Notes: generated by a model from the letters alone, not told the origin. A stretch of 64,000 nucleotides of DNA from Casuarina equisetifolia (GCA_028551475.1 CM052357.1:18895931-18959930), one strand, 5' to 3'. Shown: positions 23,871 through 37,488, counted from the first letter of the stretch. Translations and numbers: made by a program.

Positions 23871-25013
23871 TATCTAGCTGAATAACAAATTAGTTATACT
23901 AGGAAATATGCATCTCTCTTAGCTCGTCAAGCTTTTCCTTCATCTTTGATATAATAAAGGAATATCTAACTAAAAGTGCATCATCCTCGAATGGTCTAAA
24001 AATATTTGATCTAGCTCTTCTAGGAATCTTCACAATTTCATGAACTCCATGGCTTTTGTAACTATAGTTATCTCTGTGCTTTTGGTGCCTCTACCACCAA
24101 ACTATAGCTTATGCAACTAGTCATCCAGCCAACTATGAAGATAATCAATAGTACTTTTACTATCAATAAAGATCTAGCAAGTTCAAGTCCATATCTCACT
24201 ACAAAGGACTTCTATAATAGACATTGATATCTACTAATCATGTTCACTCTATGAGTAATATCTAACCTTATACAAGTTTATCCTTAAGTTACCTACCACT
24301 AATACAACCTTAACAATTTCTAATCATGTCAATCTTTTAACAGCTTGAAATGTCAAATAAGAACATGCGTAATAGACATTTGACCTCCAATTGATGGACT
24401 TTCTCTCTATCTTCCTTTTCAACTCAATTTAGTTGAAGGAATCTCATAGTTCTTTATTTTAAGTATCTCATCTCAAGGATATATTGTATTACTTTTAAAG
24501 TCTTTCGTAACAAACTTTGCCATAAGCTCCCTCTACAATTTCTCCAAAAGCCCTTATAAGGTTCACCAACCAATCCTACTATTAATATACTTGAGAAGTA
24601 AATAACATACATGTAGGAGTCACCTTAAAATAAACACCAATGTTCTCGCTTGAGTATCTTAAAAATTCATATACACTTCTGAATTTATAGAATTTCAGGT
24701 ATCATTGCCTAAGAAATAATAAAAATCTATATGAGTTTCCCTGTACCTACACATTATATTCTTCTTTAATTTTGAATCCTATGAGTTAATGTAGTGCAAC
24801 ATAAACTGTAACCAAAACTCATTAATATTTATATCAAAGTTCTCATGATCAACAAAGAGAATCTATCACATTATTTTGTAATTTTCCACATCGTATGGTA
24901 TCTCATCTAATAGTTGATTATAACCATTCATAATAAGTACTCACACCATATTGAGTTCTCCCTTAACATAAGTTTACATTAAGGACTACCGCATAAAATT
25001 AAACCACTTTCTA

Positions 25014-25425
25014 ATTGGCATTCCAATTATAAAGTGATCAAAGATGAAAATGGATCTCACTACTTATATAGTCATTAGGGTAGCAACTAAAGAATTAACA
25101 TCAATTAACTAAATAATCCTAGGTGTACCAACTACATAATAACCTACATATACTTGTCTGTTGATTCCCCTCAATTATGTTTCTATCAAGTTCCCCATGA
25201 ATAAATACTTCATGAAATTCAACTACTTTTTAATGGGCATTCCAACTACAAAGTGATCAAAGATAAAAACAAATCTCACTACTTATACAATTATCGGGGT
25301 AGCAACTAGAGAAATAATATCAACTAACTAAAAAATCTTAGGTTTGCCAACTACATAATAACCTTTACTTGTTTGTTAATTCCCCCTTAATTGTAACTTT
25401 ATCAAGTTCCCTATGAATGATTACC
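25014..25425. repeat. Tandem duplication of about 210-225 bp inside the minus-strand LTR element
   Basis: Copies at about 25014-25205 and 25240-25425 share GGCATTCCAA, AAAGTGATCAAAGAT, CTCACTACTTATA, GGGTAGCAACTA, CCAACTACATAATAACCT and TATCAAGTTCCC. Neither copy has an identified coding role. Confidence 0.75.
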
Positions 25426-27624
25426 ACATCTCTAAATATCCACATCACAATTAGTCTTCTAATCATCATTATACTTTTCACCAACACATTAATTGTCCTT
25501 AGGGTCTAACAAACCTTAAATTCCTTGAGTCTCACTAAACTCAAAATCAAGACACCTTTTATACTAGTGTTAACTAGCCAATCCAATAATATGACATCCA
25601 AAACGAAGAGAAAACCATCTCTACCTACTCTATATATGCAATGTTACCTATAAAAAAGAATCAAATATTTTATAAGGAATGACTATACTCTTGAGTCCAA
25701 CAATAATTACTAAACTATCTTATTATCTCATAATCTCAATAATACAAGACCATCACCTAAGACTTTCCTTCTTTTACTTCTTACTCTTAGTATCACACAA
25801 TTCTATCTTTCATGTTTGTCAGTATCAACTAACAATATACTAGAAGCACTAGATGAAGGGAACTCTCCTTGAATCCTTATTTAGGAGCATAGATGCCTTT
25901 TAAGATATTATCCTATTTTTGGAACCTTATGCCTTGGTCAAACACAACCAAGAGATCCTTGATAATTGCAGAGTAAATAAAATTGTCTTCCCCATATCTT
26001 GTTATTAAAAGACAACAATGAAGACAATAGATGAAGAACATCTCTTCATCCACATTTAGGAACATAATTATCAACTTCTTGAAATATTAACTTTCCAATG
26101 ATACCTTGAACACTAGTCAAACATATGACTAGTAGATCATAAATGCTTAGCAAAAAATACAATAAAATCATAGCAAATCTAATACAAAAAGATCCAATAA
26201 AATTTAATAAAGAAATTCCTAGTTCCATTTGTGGTAATTTAATGAACAATAAAGTTAGCATTAAATAATTTAAGACAAAGGCATTGAGAGCCTATTGTTC
26301 ATATTCCATATTTGTCATTCTTGATGACATATTATATCATTCTTTCAATGTAAACTAATATGAAATTCACAACATTTAAAAAACTAAGCCTAGACTTTAA
26401 CAAAATGCATTAATTTTGGACATTCCTAAAAGTTAGAATCCATCATTAAATACTACTTGAAAAATGTTGTCCAAAATTGGCTAGAATAATTACTCAAAAA
26501 ATCCTCAATTGCACATGTAATTCATGCACCGAAGCAAATTGTGCAGGTGTGGGATTCATATTCCCGTAACACTTCTTACAGGCTAACCCATTTCATGACT
26601 TGTTTTTGTCTCTACCAATTTCTAGCTTTTCTTATGATTTTCTGCCCATAAACTGACAACCATGAGACTACTTAATCATTGGCTACCTTAGGTTTCACTG
26701 ATCCATACCCTTTGGCTAGATTTTTGTTATTACCCATGGCATCTACAACTTAACCTAATGTTTCTATGTAATCACCACCATCAACCATTGTGATCCTTTC
26801 TTTTATAAGACCGAACACCTCTGTAGATTAGCTTTTAACTATTCTACTATTGGCAAACACAGTAGAGCAATTAGATCAAGGATAATTTCTCAATTATCCA
26901 TTTAATCCAAATGGGTTCTCTTAGGTTTAGATCTGACTCGACCGAACTTAGCATTGACTCGACTTCTTTTGGGTTTAGGCCTATGCATTCAATCTTTTCT
27001 AGATTGGACCAAACCAAGTAAATCCAACTTGATTATCCAAATCCACCTAATCATACTCGACCCAAACTCTACCCAGGTCCATCTGCACCTAACCTAATGC
27101 CTATCATACTTGAATTGGTATGCTTGAACATGATGCTTCCAACCTGCACTCCACCATTGATTGCTCTAGGCCACTGCTTATCATTTGAAATGCCATCAAA
27201 TTGTAGATCAAGGCTTAAGGATTTAGGATTTTATATATGGCATTTTTTTTCTTCTCTAAAACACTCTTTCTTTGCCAACTTAAAGCAAAAAATAAGTTTT
27301 AGAAACAAAGTTGTCTCCAACCTATAAGAAACACATTTCTTTTCCTCACACCAAAGACCACATCTTTGAATAAGAAACACTTGGGAGAAGTCACCTATCT
27401 CTTGTTCAATACCAATATGGTTTTGTGTTCCATGCGATGCTCTTGAGCTTTATAACCAAAGCTTTGATACCAATTATTGTGGAAATGACCCATCATATGA
27501 ACGCATAGATAAATAGATCAAACCATAAATATACAAGAGACATAAGTTTTAAAAGGTTCAAACCAATACATTGTCATATATCTCACATCACCTGTGCATA
27601 ATTTTCATCACTCCAATCCTAACA

Positions 27625-28139
27625 AAGTCTTAACTCTTATTTAAATGAGGATATGAATTTTAAAGGATCTTGTGTAGACTTTAATTAATCCTTAATAAGA
27701 TGAGAAATCCAAGATCTACATAATCAAATCTAGAATATTATAATAAAAGAAACAAAAAACAAGAACAAAAAGCACATACCATTCTTAATATTCATAGCAG
27801 AGATCTATAAGACATAATCTAATATTCTAAGTTATGGTTACTTTTATTTTCTTTCTATGTACCCTAGATTGAGGAGAACACCATAATAGAATTTTGAGAG
27901 ATACTTTTCTTTATGAGGTTTTTTTTTTTTTTTCAAATGTTCAAGTTGGTTATGAACCCTTTACATCTCTCTTTGTTTATAGAATTCCAAGAAGTACAAT
28001 GCTCTTTCCAATGCTTATAGTGTAAGGACTTATAGCATTAGACTTAGCCCATTTTTTATGTTCTATTCTTATAGATCTAACTCATCATAGACCTAATAGG
28101 TAAATGATAGCCTACACTAACTAATTTATATTAATAATA
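27625..28139. other. Intergenic, nothing recognised
   Basis: AT-rich sequence between two transposon remnants. No feature was recognised. Confidence 0.45.
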
Positions 28140-29510
28140 AAGAAGTCATAGGTCTTATTGGGTACAAGAGAGAAACTAGGAGTTCATTAGGTAGAATGGA
28201 AAATGGTATGCACGTCTATCAAGGAAGGGGGATTGGGGATTCAAGATCTAGATTAAGTAATACATTCTTTATGGGTCAAATTTGCTTAGAAATACATAAA
28301 AGTCAATTTTTATGGGCTTTTTTAATAAGGAAGAAATATGATTACTCCAATGTACCTACTTAAAGAGGGGTAAGAAAGATAGATTCCCATTGTTAAAGAA
28401 TGATAGTTCATTTGCTAAATTATATGATGAGACATATTAAGTGGATTATATGAGAAGAAAATAGCTTTTTTTGGAATGACAAATAGCTTGAAGACCTAAT
28501 TTAGTACAATCTATACCTTTCTTTAGAGATATTAGTACATGAAGCATTGCTGAATACATCATTCATTCCTAAGCACCTCTTCATGGAGCAATAAGTGATG
28601 ACACAACAAATTGCCTTTGGTCAAGGCCAGGACAAATTAATATGAGAATTAAACTCCTTTGGGTTGTTTTCAACATCAAGAGTATATAATGATAAAAGAA
28701 TAAGACAATCAACGGTGACTTGGATGAAATTCATACGGAACAAAGCCATTCCACCTAACATGGGTTTATTTATATGGAACGTCATTCATAATGGTATTTT
28801 GGTGAAACGCAATATGCAAGAAAAAAAAATACAAATGGTGTCAAAATGCAAGTGCTACTTAAATGGCCACAGAGAAACAATGAAGTATATCTTAATACAT
28901 AGTGAGTTGGCAAAGCGAATATGGAGCAAATTGCAAAACATAAGGGAAAACAGATGGTGCTAAGTCGCACACACAAGGATATAAATCATTGGCTAATCTA
29001 GCTTTCCATATGCATGTCCATAAGTACATAGGCAAGTTTTTTGAACCATATTGCTTTATAGGGTTTAAGAATTCTTATACAACATATTAAACTTAGAAGT
29101 GGTACATTGATAAGGTGATGTCCTCCCCTTATTGGTGCATTAAAGTTAAAATGTCATTGGGTCTAGTAAATTGAGAAATAACACAAGAGGAGAAGTTGTA
29201 GGGGATAGTAATGGTGGTGTCATTTAGGCATTTGTTGCAAAATTTGTATGGGGAAGCAATGTACATTCGAAGGCACATATTCTTTTCACATACTTCCAAA
29301 TTTTTTATGAATGAATTTAGTTTCCACATAGAATCTAATTCTTTCTATTTGGTGCAATGTATGCTACAACAATGGAAATTGCCATGGCATTTGGAGTATG
29401 AGATACAAAAAAAAAAGCAATCCTATGCCATCATTGGACATATATTTAGAGAAGGAAATCTAGGTGCATGTAGATTGGTAAAGCGTGAACACTAGGTGTG
29501 ATTGACTTGG
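28140..29510 (+). pseudogene. LINE (non-LTR retrotransposon) remnant: RT tail, zinc-binding domain, RNase H
   Basis: Around 28190-28250 a frame reads KEGGLGIQDL, the end of plant LINE reverse transcriptases. The frame at 28664-28963 reads IRNKAIPPNMGLFIWNVIHN, then a CKCYLNGHRETMKYILIHSE segment matching the zf-RVT zinc-binding domain. Near 29211-29495, IESNSFYLVQ and GHIFREGNLGA match the plant RNase H-like domain that ends many LINE and LINE-derived proteins. The three parts are separated by stops and frameshifts. Upstream RT core and a poly(A) tail were not seen. Confidence 0.8.
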
Positions 29511-30239
29511 CTATTTGCTAAGGTCATGTGTGAATGTTACTAGACATGATTGATTACGTCTAGAAAATTATCTGCCTCCATAGGATTAAGCTTATATGTT
29601 GCCCTTTGCATCTATTGCTTTTTAATATATTTATGTCCTAGCTGTAAGTTTGACATGTAGGCTCAACAATTAATTTTCCAAAAGCTAGGCTTACACTTGT
29701 CCTTTGTATTTTCACGAGATGTGGTTTTTTGACCAGCTTTGTTATCATTTATGTCAAGATTTCACCCCAAAAGGGCTATATGTCAATGATATAAGCCCAT
29801 TGACATAAGCCTACATTAGTGAACCCATTAAAATTAGGCTAACATCTTGGTCATGGTTAAATGTCAAGGTGCTTGTTTCTTCTAATTTTCTCCTCAACTT
29901 TTGATGACAGGTTTCTCAAGTACTATTATCCTAACAAGATGTCATGTATAAGATATAATGTTTCTCAAAACTAATTCACATTTTCATCTTTTATGAATTT
30001 GTCCAGATACTTAACCTTAAAGTTGGACTCTTCGTTTTGTCCAATCTGAAGTAGACACCAGTGGACGGCAATGGTAAGGGGAACAATTCCAACTTACCTA
30101 TTCCTTCCGGCATCTCAGGATACACTCTGCTACAACAGCTCAGCAGGACAATTCCAATTTCAACCCTTGCGTCCCTTTCACGCGATCAATTTCTCGCGGT
30201 TTGAAGAACAGGCGTGCATCATCTTTGAATGGAGTTGAC
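29511..30239. other. Intergenic, nothing recognised
   Basis: Flank of the LINE remnant; GC content rises toward 30050. No gene was recognised. Confidence 0.4.
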
Positions 30240-30372
30240 ATGGATGGACGACGGAAGAGGAACCATTTCGACGCGGTACTACAGAAGTTGCTCGCAGAAT
30301 CTCGATTTACGTCCCCGCGTTCAGATTCCAATTTATCTACCGTTCTTGCTCGCAGGTTACGTCAAAATGATA
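30240..30372 (+). other. Possible orphan first exon, unrecognised
   Basis: A GC-richer island holds an ATG at 30240 opening MDGRRKRNHFDAVLQKLL and continuing to a plausible donor, ATGATA|GTAAGC, at 30372/30373. The peptide is basic and hydrophilic and matches no family I recognise. The compositional step relative to the flanks and the donor are the only support. It could be a displaced gene fragment captured by a transposon, or chance. No downstream partner exon was identified. Confidence 0.2.
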
Positions 30373-33300
30373 GTAAGCACACAAAACCAAACAAGATATT
30401 CGAATACTGTTCAGAACGCGGCAAGACCGTAGAAACTCATATTCCTAGGTGCTATTTTCCGGATACCTGAAAGAGAAAAGCAGCAACAGGTCAAGCATAT
30501 ATTCTGACCTTCTCCAACCTATCAAGACTGGAGGAAGCCAATAACAAGTCTAGATTCCACGCCACTTTCAAGCTTTTCCACCACCCCACTGCCGACGTAA
30601 ATCCTGTTTTTTCCCCGAACGCCTACTCCTACCTCCAAATGGACATTTAAGATGATCCTAGGCCATTCAAAACACTTGGCATGTCAATTCTGATACTTAC
30701 ACCAAAATGTCAACATATGTTCTATTTACGAGCTATATAACAAGCACTGAGCCCTGATTCTACTATTTTATTAGCCTTATGCCATAAATAACGAGTTATG
30801 TCGCTTTTTTCAAATGACTACTCCAAAAGAAACTAAGATAATAGTATGAAGTGATAAATCATCAGAACTTAATTAAGTAAATCGTTTACAAAAGATAACG
30901 AAAATCAATAAGAAATAACAATATGTGGATTAGACAACAATGATTTAATTGCAAGTCTATTGGTTTTCTTTGCCTTGTGTTGGATACTCAATTATGTTAG
31001 CAGAAAAAAAAATATTTTTAGAGAAAATTAACTAAACCTCAAAATTGATATTTAAAGAAAATTTTGCAAAATATATTTTATAAAACTTTATCTTAAACAT
31101 CTAACTGAAAAGAAAAGAAAAAATCCATTTTTTCTCTTGCCCTTTTTGCCTACACACTTTTTTATTCACGCATGCAATAATTATGCAATCTCCAACAATT
31201 CAAACTCAATGTAATTTGGAATAAATTTGAAACAGAATGTTCACCTAATGGACCTACAAATTACTAACTAAACTTCAACTTTTAAGTTAATGTCCCTCCC
31301 TTCCCCCCTCTCTATGCAAAATATTTTTTCTTTCACTTTATCTTACTACCAAAACTTAGTACCTAGATACTTGTGACTTAGGTGCACTAGTAGTGACAGA
31401 CATACATAGAACCAAAATCATAAATTCCGTATAACTTGAAAATTATGTTCACAGGTAATTACAAAATGTGGATCAACAAAGACGATAACATGTAAGTATG
31501 ATGACTTATCTTGATCATTGAAGTGAAAATTCCTGGTTAATATGATAATGCATTTATGCTTCAAGTAAAGAACTAGAAAAAATAATCTTATAAATAACTA
31601 TCAATTGAAATTTTTTTGGTGAAAATTTTGAATCCTAAACAATATCATTTTCCTATAAAAGTTTTGATGTCAAATGCATTTAAAGCCCAATATTACAAGT
31701 TTAAACATCAAAAAGTTGAAAGTCCATAACATAATCCAATAGATCTAAAAAGGGCAAGGTTAAAAAGCATCTCATTTTGTTTGTTTTTTCTTAACTGTCT
31801 AGGGATTTCAATTATAAGTAAAGTTGTTTTTCCACAAAAAATATAAAACCCTAAGTTGTAAAATTCAATTTTTGCATTATTTATCCAATTTTTGCTAAAG
31901 ATAGTGGAGCACATCCTTGATTGGTGGCACTAACTTTACATCTTAAAATAATTACCCAACATTTATCTTTGTTTTAGTTCTTCTTCTTCCTCTCTTTTTT
32001 TTTTTTTTCCTTCTCTTCCTCCCTACCCAAACACTCACTTTTCTCATAGAAAATCCAAAAACACAAAACAAAAAAAAAGTTTTATATATCATCTTTTGTA
32101 GGAGCTCGCTCAAGCCCATCATCAGATCCGCATCAAGTTCTTAATCCTCAAAGATAATAGACTGAAAAATAAGACCGATCATTATTGAACAAACAAGAGC
32201 ATCTTCGTTCAATGCTACCATTTTAGGTGCACTGGGCATCACGGAAACACTTATTTATAAGAGAATGTTCGTAATCTCGTTTACTTATATGGATATCCCT
32301 ACCAAAACAAATCTAAAAATAATTGATTATTTCGGCCAACATTTAATATCTAATAAAATGTTAGTAGAACTAATACTTTAACTAAATATGATTTTTTGGA
32401 CAAAGATTATTATAAATTATCACGTGCTTTAGTTTAGAAAAGACCAAATATCGGAAATATAGATTAAGGTAATAGCAAAGCTAAACACCTCATTTTCCCA
32501 CGGATCGTCACAGAAAGACCATTAGCAAGTATCAATATAAATGAAGCATTTATCCAATTAAACAAATTTTCATCGTTCAATTACAATTAAAACCCAAATT
32601 GAAAGTATCCTTTCCATCCCTTGCACGACCTTATATTTGAATTCTTTAGTTTGGATGGTTGTTCACACTTCCTGCAGTACAAATTTTTGGTCTTCCTTTC
32701 TCTTACATTTGAAATAAAGATGATGCGAATGAGAGTCTACTTTGCTCTTGATCTACAAAAGTTCTTAATTTTAAGAAAACTTGTTCCCTACGATATTTTC
32801 CTACTCTGATGCCAATACTAGATCCCTTCAAACAACAAGAATAACCATGTCAGAGCCAACTCTAACATTGCTCTATATGTTAAGTGGTAAAGGAATCATC
32901 AATCAACTTAGAAGCCAAACAAATGAGAAAAAAAATTAAAAATAAAACTAAAAACTAAAAAGATGGTCTTGGCGGGCAACAAATGTTTCCAGACCACCTA
33001 GGCAAAGCCATACTTTGAAATCCCATAATTAGAAACAATTTACCCTATACAAATAAAACAAGAATTTAAGTTAGTTAAAGTAAATCTTTAAAACTCTTTA
33101 AAAGCCATTCTTAAGTAGTCTCATAAATTTTGGGATAGCCATCATTTGCTTTTAAGAATTTCATATGTGGCATTGACTCTTGAAGAAATGATCAAAGACA
33201 GATTTGGGTACATCGTTAATGGTTGCAGGGTAACTTTAGATTCGCAAGGAAAATGCTTAATTCTCTGCCATTTGCGGATCCTTTTAACATAATGTTAGGT

Positions 33301-33444
33301 ATGAATATTCCGAACTCAGAAAAGAATCACTTGAATCTTTTAGAGAGAGAGAGAGAGAGAGGATTTCTTAGTTTCAATAGAAGAAACTACTTTAGAACGA
33401 GAACTACATAGTGGCTAAATATGACATACTCCTGAAATTGTTAA
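30373..33444. other. Long AT-rich intergenic stretch
   Basis: Poly-A/T tracts and AT-rich sequence with no recognisable gene on either strand; a short GA run lies at 33342-33361. It forms the 3' flank of the ribonuclease H2 gene. Confidence 0.5.
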
Positions 33445-36207
33445 TCAATCCATCTTTTGGAGAGCAGTGGATGCAGAACACAAATCTTCCGTTGTTGCTG
33501 GCTTGTGCAACTGCAGTTAACACACAAACTTCTCAATTGAAGTGTCGAGGAAAGCTTGTGACTAAATTACTCAGTTGATGTGGCTAAATTTATTAGCCGC
33601 AATTTAATTAGGTAAGACTGGATTTATAATTTTAAGAGGCTTATGAATTCAAGAGTTTGGTGCAACTGTATCTTATACGCATAGACATCAGAATTATCCC
33701 AAGTAGAGAATGTTGCATAACAGCATAGGATAACTTATTTGTTATAACATAACATGAATGCGTCATTACCTTTTCACAAAAAGAACTCTATCAATCTCAT
33801 TTCTTCTTCGAAGATATCCATTTATCCATCTATCATATACATTTATGAAACTACGTATGCTTCGTACACACACAAGAAGACACACTGAATGCCTGATATT
33901 GGTACTTTCTTATATAAGGGTTCTCTAAAACTCATCCCTTTTCAAAAGACATCCATTCTAAAATATCTTTCCTGTACATATATGTGAATTACATATAGCA
34001 CATATGTAAATCCATATATCTACGCACAACACACACTCAAAAACACACGCTATAATATCTTGACACTCTCTTAAACAGTTAATTAATTTTTCTTTGAAAA
34101 TACCATTTTAGAAATTTCTATCTGATGTATAAGTTTGGAACCATTGGAATTTGGCTTATAAAACAAGGAGACATTACACACGCATTACATACCAATTTTT
34201 ACATATAATGCCTGTACGAAAACACATACAAACACTATATGCATATATATATTGGCAAGCCATCAATAATTTTCTGATTCTTACTGTTTGATTTTTTAAA
34301 TTAAATAATTATCCAGGTGAGATTATAGAAAAGTCTTAATAAAACAAACGTAGCATTTATCTATGCATCAAGGAAACTTACTGCTTTTGCAACGGAGAGC
34401 CAGTGTAAAGAACGCAAAAATGCATCATCATTTGAAGGTAGGGCGTCATGATTCCAATATGTCACATCAGAAAATTTTGCATTCACCTCCCAACATTTTA
34501 ACTTCCCTTCAGATATGTTGGAAGCTTTTCTCTTGGCAAGATCCTTCTTTCCAAGCACCAAGCCTACAATAGAATACTTAGTGAAGAGGAATTCTTTCAG
34601 AAAGAACAATGCAATGTCAAACATAACTTGGATGGGCCACTAATGCAACCCGCGACAACAACCGGAACAAAGGGAAAAAACAGCAAACAATGCAGATAAA
34701 TTGCAAAAATCTATGAAGAAAGGCACATATTACAAACCAAAGTGAAGTGCCATTCACAAGATTGCCTTAGAACCATACTAATGGTAAGCAACACAGCAAG
34801 GCAAGTGCTGAAAGCCGGTTAAGTTCCAAAAAGATGTTACAGGATCTGTCATATATGATGTCATTATAGCAAAACCTTGAAAAAAACGAATTGATGCAAG
34901 ATGAGTCCAGCAGTTTAACCACTTTTTTAATCCTCCGTAGCAATAGAGTCATCAAAACCTTCAAAAAATGTTGACTGGAAGAGAGTAATAGAAGCACTGT
35001 CCAGGAAACAACTTAGAATGTATCCGTCAGTGGAATGTCCACACTCTTTACACATGCAGCAATGACAGAGGAGGCTGTCAACTCTCCCAATGGAATTGAG
35101 CCAAATCGGTCATTTACTATTGAAGAAACTATGCAGAGAGAACAAACCTCAGGACCAGCAAATAAAGAGAAAAGATTACAAATTAAAGAATTGTAGACAA
35201 TTTTCTCAACTTTTAGCCATTATGATCACAACTTAAGCTCGAATATCAATTTGTGCTCAAAAGGAAAGATGGTTGTAAACACCATCTACCATCCTAACTT
35301 CAGAGTGAGCATAGAACTCACAAACTTTCAAGAAGGCATCTCCTCCAACTTCCGGGCAAGAAGGGAATAGAACTTTTACACAAGACAATGGCAAAACACG
35401 TACACGGCACAAATTCCATGGGCACTTTCATTTGTAGCATGACTGTTTCGCTTGCAAACTCATATACAAGCAGGAGGTATCTCTAACAAGCCCCACAAGC
35501 CTGAAGCATCAACCTCTCCTCCAGTCAATATGGGCTCCAGTTCAAAATGAAATGAGAATTAGATCTTCGAAATGAGCTGGCTGGAGTTGATAACCAAATT
35601 GTCCACAAAGAGTTTGAACTGTTAGTTTTGCCATGTAATGGATCAGCTTGCATGATCAAACAAGCTTAAACCTCCCACGTACTTGCAAAATCCTTTAGCA
35701 CATAATAAGGACTTTTCGCATTTCGATCGAATTACATTCCCCAAAGCTAAACGCAAAACCAGCCAATTTCCAATGGCTCTTCGTGAAAAACTTAGACTAA
35801 ATCATCACCAAAAATGTGCACATTGTCATTCGACAACAAAGCGAAAAAATAAAGTTGAAAGGAAAGAAAAAGATAATCGCATACCGCAATAACCTTGCGA
35901 AATTGGAATGGTCGTTCCCTGCAACTTCCTTCCCCTGAAATAGGCTTCCTTCAGCTCTAACCCCTCCACCTCAATACCTGACATTCATCTAGGGCACAAG
36001 TCAAAGAAATTCGCTACACTGTGAAGAGAGTGAGAAGGAGAGGTGGTTGATCTTACCGGAAGGTTTGGGCTTGAAATAGTGGGAAACAGAGGAAGGGCCA
36101 TCGTATTTGATGAAGCAGGGGAGCTGGTGGACCTTACCGCTCAGATCCACCACCTCGGCGCCATCTTCGCTTTGCCTTAGATCTATCACCGCGCTCTCCT
36201 CGTCCAT
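33445..36207 (-). CDS. RNASEH2C: Ribonuclease H2 subunit C
   Basis: Four minus-strand exons, 36207-36057, 35977-35885, 34563-34382 and 33510-33445, encode 163 residues; all junctions are GT-AG and phases match. Landmarks in order: DLSGKVHQLPCFIKYDGPSS near the N-terminus, then VSHYFKPKPSG, the conserved AYFRGRKLQGTTIPI, GLVLGKK and, near the C-terminus, the ALHKP region. RNase H2 is a nuclear heterotrimer that cuts at ribonucleotides embedded in DNA; subunit C is non-catalytic and, with B, stabilises catalytic subunit A. The final exon is only 66 bp and lies 871 bp beyond exon 3; reading on past exon 3 would hit a stop after six codons. Transposon debris flanks the gene on both sides but no frame damage was seen. 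Confidence 0.9.
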
Positions 36208-36681
36208 GATTGCGTTCCCGCTTTGCCTTATATTTTCCTTGGCAACTACTCCAGACTACCAACCCTAATCTCATCTAATGTCCCTTTCGTTTCCCGCGCT
36301 ATTCAATCTTTATCCTCTACTTCATTCAGCAATGCCGATTTGCATTTCTACTTTTCTTTTTCCCTTTTTCAATTATAGAAATTGATTACTAAAATAATTT
36401 ACTAAAAATATATTCCTATAAAACACTCTCGGGTAAACTACTTAATCACAAAGCGCTTACAAACAGGATTTGTAGTAAGAAAACTTCTACAAGCTCAGCG
36501 TATCGCGTTTACAAAGGACACAAGTATAGACGCACAGCTCAATGGCACTACTCCCTTTCTTCTTGTTGGCGACACAATGCTGACACTCCGGCATCGCATG
36601 GGTGGAGTAAACTATGGTTGTTGTCCTCGAGCTTATAGTCTTTCCTCATCGGTGAATAAGGAAGCAATCCAGATATCCCAC
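36208..36681. other. Upstream flank of RNASEH2C
   Basis: Promoter side of the ribonuclease H2 gene; no specific element was identified. Confidence 0.4.
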
Positions 36682-37322
36682 TGTTGGGAAAAAATTTTAA
36701 TTGCGAGCTTATATTAATAGGCATTAATAAGTTTTCCTACAGGGATATATTGACGCAATTTTCAATTGGTTAATTAAGTGAGGTATATGTTTTTGATTGT
36801 TAAATATGAATTAACTAGTGTGGGTCATTGCTTGCCTAATAGGACTTTGTGGAGTTAAATTTATCTGACTTGAACATAAGGAATTTGGCTAAGTCCCTCC
36901 CAACTCTCATTAATGCACATATAAATCACATTAAGAAATAAAGAGAATTTAAGTGGAGTTTTGATGGACCTTTTAAGGAATTGGGATGGCTGTGAGTGTT
37001 TTGGCCCCTCGAGGGCAACACTGTAGTTTTGGTATTCCAAGGGCATAGGATAAAAAGTTCTTTTCCTTTAACACACCTTTTTGAACAAGCCTTGAGAAGA
37101 CACACGACAAGCAGAAAAATCCTTCTAAATTCCTTGATTCTCTCAACTGTGATTGGAGCTGCCTCATTGACACTCGTGTTAAACAGAGAATAGAGTTAAG
37201 ATCAGCTATCTATCAAGATCATGAATTCAAAGTTTTGTGTTTTAAGCATATTTCTATGTTTTATGATAGGATAAATGGGTCCCGATGATTTTGCTCTCAT
37301 TTGAGACCAATTTTTCCCAACA
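36682..37322. mobile_element. Probable solo LTR (641 bp)
   Basis: Starts TGTTGGGAAAAA and ends TTTTTCCCAACA, a perfect 12-bp inverted terminal repeat with the TG...CA ends of LTRs. No second copy, internal domain or convincing target duplication was found. A non-autonomous terminal-inverted-repeat DNA element is the alternative. Confidence 0.6.
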
Positions 37323-37488
37323 TTCCTTGCTTTTGGTTTTCAGCAAACTACGGTATACAACAGTCCTTTTGCCTTAAAACCAGGGATGATGACAGCTTGA
37401 TAAACATTACCTTCCGCATAGGAGGCATAGTGCTAAACCATTGGTCTCTTTTACCTAGTTAAAGCTCAGTTTATTAAAAGATCAAATA

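Larger units (their letters stand above)
22962..27624 (-). mobile_element. Degenerate LTR retrotransposon, minus orientation
   Basis: Related sequences bound it: 22962-23500 (3' LTR in element orientation) and about 27478-27624 (5' LTR). Both read TGTRGAAAT at the left, share CATACAAGAGA-ATAAG, and end CCTAACA at the right. The primer-binding site is TTGGTATCAAAGC on the minus strand (27461-27473), beside the right LTR. A purine tract, CAAATGGGAAAAT, precedes the left LTR's TGTTAGG on the minus strand. The right LTR is about 390 bp shorter, apparently by internal deletion. AAGTCT occurs on both outer flanks (22953-22959 region and 27625-27630) and may be a target duplication. The interior has no recognisable gag or pol frame, so the superfamily is unknown. 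Confidence 0.65.
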
